Positions 58,148 to 64,000 of a stretch of 64,000 nucleotides of DNA are shown here, piece by piece. The DNA comes from Maricaulis sp034659015 (GTDB lineage: Bacteria > Pseudomonadota > Alphaproteobacteria > Caulobacterales > Maricaulaceae), in the NCBI GenBank assembly GCA_034659015.1, contig JAYEGL010000019.1, positions 107,285 through 171,284 on the forward strand, given 5' to 3'. The notes beneath the pieces were generated by a model. That model made no database searches. It was not told the DNA's origin and saw only the letters and a program-made list of their open reading frames with translations. Within the stretch, counting starts at the first letter, position 1. Each line of letters starts with the position of its first letter. The position numbers and the translations under genes were made by a program.

Positions 58148-59074
58148 ATGGACACGTCCCGCTGGCCCGAGGCCCTCGTCAAATTCGGTATCGACGACCC
58201 GTTCGAACCGGCCCGTTCCGCGCCGCACATGCGGCGGGCGCTGCGCAATGCCACGCCGCACATGGACGTGAAACCGCCGGCGCTCGAGGCGGTCGAGGAC
58301 TTCACCATTCCCGGCCCGGCCGGTGAGATACCGGCCCGCCTCTACATCCCCTTCGGCTCGGCCGGTCCGGCGCCCGTCGCGCTCTACATGCATGGCGGCG
58401 GCTATGTGATCGGCGATCTGGAAACGCATGACCGCGAATGCCGCCGTCTGGCCGCGCACAGCGGGGCGCGGCTGATGGCGATCGATTACCGTCTGGCGCC
58501 GGAGCATCCCTTTCCGGCCGCCGTGGACGACACGCTGGCCGCCTTCGACTGGCTGGTCTCGGAGGACGGCCAGGACCGCGCCGGGGCCGATCCGGCGCGC
58601 ATTGCCGTGGCCGGCGACAGTGCGGGCGGCGGGCTGGCAGCCTATCTCGCCCAGGTCCGGAGGGATGAGATCCGCTTCCAGCTGCTGATCTACCCGCTGC
58701 TCCAGCTGGTGGAACGCCGCAAGCCGCGCCTCAAGGCGCTGGAGGGCCATCTGCTGGCCTCCTTCACCCTGGAACGGATCGCCGAGGCCTATCTGCCCGA
58801 AGCCGATCTGGCGAAGGATCCGCGCGTCTCGCCCCTGTTCGAGAGCGATCTGACGGGGTTGCCGAAGACCCACATCTTCGCGGCCGAACTCGACCCCTTG
58901 CTCGACGAAGGCCAGGCCTATCGCGACCGCCTGCTCGCTCTCGGCCTGCCGGTCGATTACACGCTGGGCAAGGGCTTGCCGCACGGCTATTTCAATCTCA
59001 CCGCCGTGCTGCCGGGCGCCAAGGCGCTGGTCGATGCCGCCGCCGTGGCACTGGGCGACGGGCTGCGCGGCTGA
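58148..59074 (+). CDS. Alpha/beta hydrolase, hormone-sensitive-lipase (HSL) family esterase
   Basis: 308 residues. Oxyanion-hole motif YMHGGGYVIGDLETHD, nucleophile VAGDSAGGGLAAYLA (Ser in GDSAG), catalytic Asp in FAAELDPLLDEG and His in GLPHGYFNL. No signal peptide, so cytoplasmic. Probably a short-acyl carboxylesterase. The ribosome site is poor. A 55-bp gap precedes selO on the same strand. Confidence 0.92.
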   Translation: MDTSRWPEALVKFGIDDPFEPARSAPHMRRALRNATPHMDVKPPALEAVEDFTIPGPAGEIPARLYIPFGSAGPAPVALYMHGGGYVIGDLETHDRECRRLAAHSGARLMAIDYRLAPEHPFPAAVDDTLAAFDWLVSEDGQDRAGADPARIAVAGDSAGGGLAAYLAQVRRDEIRFQLLIYPLLQLVERRKPRLKALEGHLLASFTLERIAEAYLPEADLAKDPRVSPLFESDLTGLPKTHIFAAELDPLLDEGQAYRDRLLALGLPVDYTLGKGLPHGYFNLTAVLPGAKALVDAAAVALGDGLRG

Positions 59075-59129
59075 TCCGTTTGCATTGAGACTGTTTGCAT
59101 CGGGAGGCACGAAGGCCTAGCTCGGGGGT

Positions 59130-60566
59130 ATGACCCTGTCCGCCCGATACCGCCCCGATCCGCGCTTTGCCGGTCTGGGCGACGATTTCTCCGATCCTGT
59201 CGACCCCGCCCGGTTCCCCGAGGCGCATCCGCGCTTCTGGAACGAGCGATGGGCCGAAGCGGTCGGCCTCGACACGCTGGATGAGGCCGGTCGCGCGGCG
59301 CACTTCCACCGTTTCGAGCCCCTGCCGGACAATCAGGCGCAGCCACGCGCCATGCGCTATCACGGCCACCAGTTCCGCACCTACAACCCCGATCTGGGCG
59401 ACGGGCGCGGCTTCCTCTTCGCGCAGCTCCGGGACGATCGGGACCGCCTGCTCGACCTGGCCACCAAGGGATCGGGCACCACGCCCTGGTCGCGCAGCGG
59501 CGACGGCCGGCTGACCCTGAAGGGGGCGATGCGCGAAGTGCTGGCGGCGGAAATGCTCGAAGCGCTGGGTGTCTACACCTCCAAGGCCTTCGCCGTCTAC
59601 GAGACCGGCGAGGCGCTGGAACGCGGCGACGAACCCTCGCCGACGCGCTCGGCGGTGCTGACCCGGCTGGGCCATTCCCATGTCCGCCTCGGCACCTTCC
59701 AGCGTCACGCCTTCGAACGCGCGCCGGAGCGTATCGAAGCGCTGATCGATCACGCGATCGCGCTCTACTATCCGCATCTGGAAGACGCCGAGGATCGCCC
59801 GGCCGCCCTGCTGGAAGCGGTGATCGCGGCGAACGCGCAGACGGCGGCGCGCTGGATGGCGGCCGGCTTCGTGCACGGCGTGCTCAATACCGACAATATC
59901 AATGTCACCGGCGAGAGTTTCGACTACGGGCCCTGGCGTTTCCTGCCGCATTACGAGCCCGGCTTCACCGCCGCCTATTTCGACCATGCCGGGCTTTACT
60001 GTTTCGCCCGCCAGCCGGAAGCCGTGTACTGGGCGCTGCAGCAATTCGCCGGGGCCCTGGCCCAGGTGGGCGAGCGGCTGAGCCTGGAAAGCGCCCTGGC
60101 GACCTTCCCGGCGGTCTATCGCACGGCGTTGCTGGACGCCTTCACCGCCCGTTTCGGCATCGCCCCGGCCGGCGAGGACAGGGACGAGGCCTTCGTACGC
60201 GCCTTCCTGGCCTTCATGGAGGGCACGGAACTGCCCTGGGAGGGCGTGATCTTCGACTGGTTCGGCGGCGAGGCCTCTGCGGGGCGTGCCATGGCGGGGC
60301 CGCGGGCCGGTGACTATGCGGGCGAAAAATTCGAGGCCTGGCGCGCGGCCATGGCCGAACACGATCCGGTACGCCCGGAGCGGCTGGATCATGACTATTT
60401 CCGACGCACAGATCCGGTGGCGCTGACGATCGACGTGGTCGAGGCGACCTGGTCGCGGATCGACGCGGCCGACGACTGGTCGGCCTTCGAGCAATTGATC
60501 GCTGATATCCGCGAGGCGGGATCGGCTTATGATCTGGGCCGGGGACGGCTAGGCTTCAATCCATGA
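59130..60566 (+). CDS. selO: Protein adenylyltransferase SelO (YdiU family)
   Basis: 478 residues. Pseudokinase fold with YHGHQFRTYNPDLGDGRGFL, DLATKGSGTTPWSRSGDGRL, LKGAMREVLAAEML, RLGHSHVRLGTFQRHA and HGVLNTDNINVTGESFDYGP, all SelO hallmarks. It AMPylates protein substrates, using inverted ATP binding, in redox responses. The usual C-terminal Cys (selenocysteine in mitochondria) is absent: the chain ends RLGFNP. It overlaps pgeF by 4 nt (ATGA). Confidence 0.95.
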   Translation: MTLSARYRPDPRFAGLGDDFSDPVDPARFPEAHPRFWNERWAEAVGLDTLDEAGRAAHFHRFEPLPDNQAQPRAMRYHGHQFRTYNPDLGDGRGFLFAQLRDDRDRLLDLATKGSGTTPWSRSGDGRLTLKGAMREVLAAEMLEALGVYTSKAFAVYETGEALERGDEPSPTRSAVLTRLGHSHVRLGTFQRHAFERAPERIEALIDHAIALYYPHLEDAEDRPAALLEAVIAANAQTAARWMAAGFVHGVLNTDNINVTGESFDYGPWRFLPHYEPGFTAAYFDHAGLYCFARQPEAVYWALQQFAGALAQVGERLSLESALATFPAVYRTALLDAFTARFGIAPAGEDRDEAFVRAFLAFMEGTELPWEGVIFDWFGGEASAGRAMAGPRAGDYAGEKFEAWRAAMAEHDPVRPERLDHDYFRRTDPVALTIDVVEATWSRIDAADDWSAFEQLIADIREAGSAYDLGRGRLGFNP

Positions 60567-61351
60567 CGCTCGATCTGATTCGCATGCCGGTCCTGGACCG
60601 GCCCGGCCTGGTCCACGCCTTCACCACCCGCGCCGGCGGGGTGAGTGAGGGACCTTATGCTGCGCTCAACCTGACGCGTTCGCGCGGCGACGATCCGGGC
60701 CATATCGCGGAGAACCGCGACCGGGTGCGCCGGGCGCTGGGGCTGGATCATCTCGTCTTCGCCACCCAGGTGCACGGCCGCGATGTCGTGCGCGTTGACG
60801 GCCCGCCGCGCGGCGAAAGCCCGGCGGGCGAGGGGGATGCGCTGATCACCGACCGGCCCGGTCTCGGCCTGGTCTGCCAGACCGCCGACTGCACGCCGGT
60901 CCTGCTGTTCGATCCGGTGACCCGGGCCGTCGCGGCCATCCATTCCGGCTGGCGCGGCACGGTGGCGAATGTCGTCGGGGCGACGGTCGAGGCGATGGTG
61001 CGCGAATACGGCACGGCGCCGGCGGATCTCCTGGCCGCCATCGGCCCGTCCATCTCGCCGGCGAATTACCGCGTCGGCCCGGAAGTGGTCGAGGCTTTCG
61101 GAGAGGCGTTCGGCAATACCGGCGGCATCGTCTCGCCGCGCGATCCGGAGGGCGGCGCCCAGCTGGATGTGGCCGAGGCCTGCCGCCGCCAGCTCGTCAT
61201 GGAAGGCGTGCCGGAAACCGCGATCGAGCGCTCGCCCGTGTGCACCTATGCCGAGGAGGCGCGCCTGTTCTCCGCCCGCCGCGCCCATCATCGCGGTGAG
61301 AGCGGCGTGTTCGGCGGGCAGGCCGGCGTGATCGGCCTTGCGGCCGGCTAG
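60563..61351 (+). CDS. pgeF: Peptidoglycan editing factor PgeF (YfiH/DUF152 family)
   Basis: 262 residues. The copper/zinc-site motifs are ATQVHGRDVVRV (His), VCQTADCTPVLLFD (Cys) and AAIHSGWRGTVANVV (His), with C-terminal ERSPVCTYAEEARLFSARR. PgeF prevents misincorporation of Ser for Ala in peptidoglycan; other members have purine nucleosidase-like activity. Its stop codon TAG lies in the GCTAGC target duplication of the IS481 element, so the element inserted at the very end without changing the protein. Confidence 0.95.
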   Translation: MTLDLIRMPVLDRPGLVHAFTTRAGGVSEGPYAALNLTRSRGDDPGHIAENRDRVRRALGLDHLVFATQVHGRDVVRVDGPPRGESPAGEGDALITDRPGLGLVCQTADCTPVLLFDPVTRAVAAIHSGWRGTVANVVGATVEAMVREYGTAPADLLAAIGPSISPANYRVGPEVVEAFGEAFGNTGGIVSPRDPEGGAQLDVAEACRRQLVMEGVPETAIERSPVCTYAEEARLFSARRAHHRGESGVFGGQAGVIGLAAG

Positions 61352-62384
61352 CTGTCAAAGCCAAGCAGGTTGTTCACACGCTGCCAGGGTGTGATGCCTC
61401 CGATGCCGGAGTGCGGCCGAGTGGTGTTGTAGGCGTCGGTCCATGCGATGGCGGCGCGGTTTCGCTCCCGGGATGAGGCGTAGCGCCGGACATAGGCCCA
61501 TTCGCGCAGGGAGGACTGGATGAAGCGTTCGGCCTTGCCGTTGGTTCGGGGCGTGTAGGGGCGTGTGAAGATGTGGCGGGCCCCGGCGGCCTGGACGACG
61601 GCGGCGAAGCGCTTCGAGCGGTAGCAGGCGCCATTGTCGGTCATCACCCGCTCGGCCGTCACGCCGTGCCGGGCGAGCCAGTCCAGCGCGCGCTCCAGGA
61701 AGGCGCTGGCATCGTGCTGGTTCTCGCTGGGCAGGATCTCGGTATAGGCCAGGCGCGAGGCGTCATCGACGCAGACATGCAGATAGTCCCAGCCCTTGCC
61801 GCCGCCGGAATGGGTGCCGCGTCCGCGCCCGGTCACCGCGTGTCCGGGCCGGGTGAAGCGGCCCAGCTTCTTGATGTCCAGATGGATCAGCTCGCCCGGA
61901 GCGGCGCGTTCATAGCGCACCACCGGCACCTTGGGCTCCAGCGCGGCCAGCTTGCCCAGCCCGATCCGGCGCAGCACGGCACCCACCGTGGAGCGCGGCA
62001 GGCCCAGCGTACGGGCGATCGCCAGACCGGTCAGGCGCTGGCGCCGCAGCCGCTCGATCCGCCGCACCACACGTTCCGGCACGGCATGGGGACACGAATG
62101 CGGCCGCGACGAGCGGTCGACGAGACCGACCTCGCCCTCGGCGCGGAACCGGCTCAGCCAGCGCCAGGCCGTCCGTCGGGACACGCCCGCCGCCTCCGCC
62201 GCCCGGCCCACCGGCCAGCCTTCCTCTTCGATCCGACTGATCATCACCGCTCGACCCAGCGGCGCAAGACGCGCATTCTTGTGGACGTTCATCCGGGGCT
62301 CTCCGGGCTGGAAGTTGGCGTGTCGCAACACCAATCTCTCAACCCAGCCCCGGGTGAACAACCTTCATAGCTTCTACAGCTAGC
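61347..62384. mobile_element. IS481-family insertion sequence with 6-bp target duplication
   Basis: The element spans 61353-62378 (1026 bp). Its inverted ends of about 25 bp read TGTCAAAGCCAAGCAGGTTG (left) and TGTAGAAGCTATGAAGGTTG (right, reverse complement), both continuing TTCAC. GCTAGC at 61347-61352 is repeated at 62379-62384, a 6-bp target duplication that is itself a palindrome. One intact transposase is inside, on the minus strand. Confidence 0.92.
61348..62292 (-). CDS. IS481-family transposase
   Basis: 314 residues. N-terminal helix-turn-helix (VGRAAEAAGVSRRTAWRWLSRF) and second HTH (LTGLAIARTLGLPRSTVGAVL), then the rve/DDE integrase core with Asp139 (LIHLDIKKLGRF), Asp219 (VMTDNGACY) and Glu255 (NGKAERFIQ). 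All three catalytic residues are present and the frame is intact, so it may be active. The stop codon TAG falls in the flanking target duplication, not in the element itself. ATG 62292 is chosen; the frame is open to 62361. Confidence 0.94.
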   Translation of the reverse strand: MNVHKNARLAPLGRAVMISRIEEEGWPVGRAAEAAGVSRRTAWRWLSRFRAEGEVGLVDRSSRPHSCPHAVPERVVRRIERLRRQRLTGLAIARTLGLPRSTVGAVLRRIGLGKLAALEPKVPVVRYERAAPGELIHLDIKKLGRFTRPGHAVTGRGRGTHSGGGKGWDYLHVCVDDASRLAYTEILPSENQHDASAFLERALDWLARHGVTAERVMTDNGACYRSKRFAAVVQAAGARHIFTRPYTPRTNGKAERFIQSSLREWAYVRRYASSRERNRAAIAWTDAYNTTRPHSGIGGITPWQRVNNLLGFDS

Positions 62385-62400
62385 CGTCAGGCGCGGGCCA

Positions 62401-63609
62401 TCAGGCGCTCTGGGGCGTACGCACCGGAAGAAGACGGCAGGCCAGGCCGCCGGCCATGTCGGTCCATTTGCGCAGCAGCCATTCCAGCGGTCCCTGGGAT
62501 GCGACGGACAGCCAGATCCGGGCAAAGGCGATCAGGCCGAGCGAGCCCAGCACCGCCATCGCGGTGATGCCGTAGCGGTCGAACGGACCCAGCGCCAGGC
62601 CGGCGCCGGTGAAGCCGAACAGGGCCAGCGCCGTGCCGGCCAGATAGAGGGTCAGCGCCAGGCGGCCGACCGGGGCCAGCGTCGCCATCAGCACGCTCCG
62701 CGCGCCGGCGGCGCGCATGGCCAGCATGATCAGGGCGGCATGGCCCAGCACGATGAAGGGCTTGCCCAGCGTGGTGACGGGATGGGTCTTCACGACGCTT
62801 TCGAACCCGCCGGACGCGGCCAGCACGGCCACGCCGCCGCACAGCGCCAGGCCCACGCCATAGCCGACGGCCAGCATTGCCGTCAGCCGGCCGGCGGTCC
62901 AGTTCGTGAAGGCCCCCATGCGGAACAGGCCAAGGCCCAGCAGCATGTAGCTGCCCGCTTCCAGGCATTTCCAGACAATCCCCGTCGACAGGCTCCAGGA
63001 CTGGAACTGTGCGATGGCCAGGCGGACATGATCGAGATAGCCGCCGGCATGATAGGCGGCTGCATCGGCCAGCGCGGCCTGGGTGACCGGCGCCGTCGTC
63101 AGATCGCCCATGGTCTCCTTGGCCGCCAGCAGGCCGAAACCGGCCACACCGCCCAGCACCAGCAGGCGCGGATCCAGCCGCGCCAGGGCGAGTGCCACGA
63201 TGCTGGCGAGGGCATAGACGTGCAGGATATCCGAAGCTTCCGCCAGCAGCACGACATGGAAGACCAGGCCGAAGGCCAGGAGCCCGGCCGTGCGGGCAAG
63301 ATAGGTTGTATAGGTCTGCGTCAGATCGCGATCCTCGCGCGGCCGCGTCATCATCCACAGCGAAATGCCGAACAGCAGGGCAAAAAGGCCGCGCATGGCG
63401 TCGTCGACGAAGACCGAGTTGAGGAACCAGATCGCCTGTTCCCCGATGGACCAGCCCAGGATGTCGGGGTGTTCGATTGCGAGAATCGATCCGCCCTTGG
63501 CCGGGAAGCGCGCGAACAGCAGACCGATCACGGCCAGGCCCCGCAAAACGTCGAGATGATCGAGGCGCTGGCGCTTGGCGGCGTGTTCGGCGGCAATCGA
63601 GGTCGTCAT
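62401..63609 (-). CDS. DUF418 domain-containing membrane protein
   Basis: 402 residues with about ten membrane helices. The N-terminal HLDVLRGLAVIGLLFARFPA resembles the YeiB/acyltransferase-3-like start; the C-terminal DUF418 block is GRLALTLYLAGTALALFGFT through ASQGPLEWLLRKWTDMAGG. Function unknown; a transport role is suspected for the family. ATG 63609 follows an AGGAGGAG tract 10-12 nt upstream. The gene ends 16 bp from the right target duplication of the IS481 element. Confidence 0.9.
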   Translation of the reverse strand: MTTSIAAEHAAKRQRLDHLDVLRGLAVIGLLFARFPAKGGSILAIEHPDILGWSIGEQAIWFLNSVFVDDAMRGLFALLFGISLWMMTRPREDRDLTQTYTTYLARTAGLLAFGLVFHVVLLAEASDILHVYALASIVALALARLDPRLLVLGGVAGFGLLAAKETMGDLTTAPVTQAALADAAAYHAGGYLDHVRLAIAQFQSWSLSTGIVWKCLEAGSYMLLGLGLFRMGAFTNWTAGRLTAMLAVGYGVGLALCGGVAVLAASGGFESVVKTHPVTTLGKPFIVLGHAALIMLAMRAAGARSVLMATLAPVGRLALTLYLAGTALALFGFTGAGLALGPFDRYGITAMAVLGSLGLIAFARIWLSVASQGPLEWLLRKWTDMAGGLACRLLPVRTPQSA

Positions 63610-63680
63610 GGCGTGCTGTCTCCTCCTGGGATTCGCCTGGGAGGAGAGCAAGATGAGTGCCAGAGGGGAAAGCGCGGCGG

Positions 63681-63973
63681 GCTGCCGTGAGACACCCGGG
63701 CCAAGGGTCCGCAAGCGCGACCGCGCGCCGGCCATTCTTTTTGAAAAAATGTCAGGCCGCCCGTCGGAGGCGCCCGCGAAGCGGGCTGCCGTGAGACATC
63801 CGGGCCAGGGGCCCGCAAGCGCGACCGCGCGCCGGCCGGTCAGGGCGCCCGTCGGAGGCGTCCGCGAAGCGGACTGCCGTGAGACATCCGGGCCAGGGGC
63901 CCGCAAGCGCGACCGCGCGCCGGCCGGTCAGGGCGCCCGTCGGAGGCGTCCGCGAAGCGGACTGCCGTGAGAC
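63681..63973. repeat. 88-bp tandem repeat array at the right edge
   Basis: CTGCCGTGAGACATCCGGGC-type units start at 63681, 63785, 63873 and 63961 (spacing 104, 88, 88). Units 2 and 3 are nearly identical; unit 1 is longer by 16 bp, with an AT-rich CATTCTTTTTGAAAAAATGT insert, and unit 4 diverges after 16 bp. Each unit has the hairpins CGGGCCAGGGGCCCG and GTCCGCGAAGCGGAC. There are no unique spacers. Units of 88 bp shift frame, so the array is not a repetitive protein. The rest of 63610-64000 holds only the DUF418 upstream region. Confidence 0.92.
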
Positions 63974-64000
63974 ATAAAGAGAAAACCTGGCGACCCCGAC

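Noticed and set aside
63681..63973. CRISPR array at the right edge
   Set aside because: The units are 88 bp and nearly identical throughout, with no repeat/unique-spacer alternation and no cas genes.

Overview
The window is high-GC alphaproteobacterial DNA. Gene content and order point to the Caulobacterales / Maricaulales / Hyphomonadaceae area. The signs are a Caulobacter-style cpa (tad) pilus cluster with CtrA-like sites, the ffs-dnaX-ybaB-recR order, rpmH-rnpA-yidC-engB, the succinylase lysine enzymes dapD and dapE, and a COQ7-type ubiquinone hydroxylase. A run of ten Ns inside G-rich sequence at 34572-34581 shows that this is a draft assembly. Coding density is high, ATGA/TGATG overlaps are common, and several start codons are non-ATG (GTG for rpmH, TTG for dapE and a DUF417 gene, probably CTG for engB).

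Region by region. 1-10.0 kb: a tight-adherence (Flp/Tad) pilus locus. A secretin-N-domain protein and a partial gene run leftward; pilA, cpaA, cpaB, cpaC, cpaD, cpaE, cpaF, tadB and tadC run rightward. 10-19.2 kb: small hypotheticals, an OsmC-like protein, a TadD-like TPR lipoprotein, a murein-peptide set (M17 aminopeptidase, NlpC/P60, LD-carboxypeptidase), a membrane-anchored cytochrome c, an outer-membrane beta-barrel protein and an AhpD-like protein. 19.2-26.1 kb: nudC, an RNA-type metallo-beta-lactamase, SRP RNA, dnaX, ybaB, recR and a frameshifted YhhQ-type queuosine-precursor transporter, bracketed by two copies of one repeat family. 26.1-38.6 kb: a sugar dehydrogenase, a GNAT-fold protein, rmuC and def; then about 4.5 kb of mostly leftward accessory genes; then fmt, truA, a membrane protein and dapE. 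38.6-52.7 kb: a protein with a SeqA-like N-terminus, small enzymes, dapD, a HAD phosphatase, a DUF1036-like protein, engB-yidC-rnpA-rpmH, an orphan histidine kinase, coq7 and dsbB. 52.7-64 kb: exoD, tRNA-Leu(CAA), a DUF417 protein, an acyl-CoA synthetase, DUF924, an esterase, selO, pgeF, an intact IS481-family element, a DUF418 protein and an 88-bp tandem array at the right edge.

Several groups of genes work together. The cpa/tad genes form one pilus machine: prepilin, peptidase, secretin with pilotin-like lipoprotein, two ATPases and two platform proteins. LdcA, NlpC/P60 and the M17 peptidase could act in turn on murein peptides. DapD and DapE supply diaminopimelate. Def and Fmt remove and add the formyl group of initiator methionine.

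The most unusual content is non-coding. There are at least five kinds of intergenic repeat, including a 151-bp MITE-like family whose inverted terminal sequence now supplies one gene's stop codon. There are RAYT/REP-like hairpins, a perfect 38-bp palindrome and an 88-bp direct array. A precise 20-bp tandem duplication breaks the YhhQ-type gene, and an IS481 element sits exactly in the stop codon of pgeF. I found no CRISPR array, prophage or recognisable defence system.
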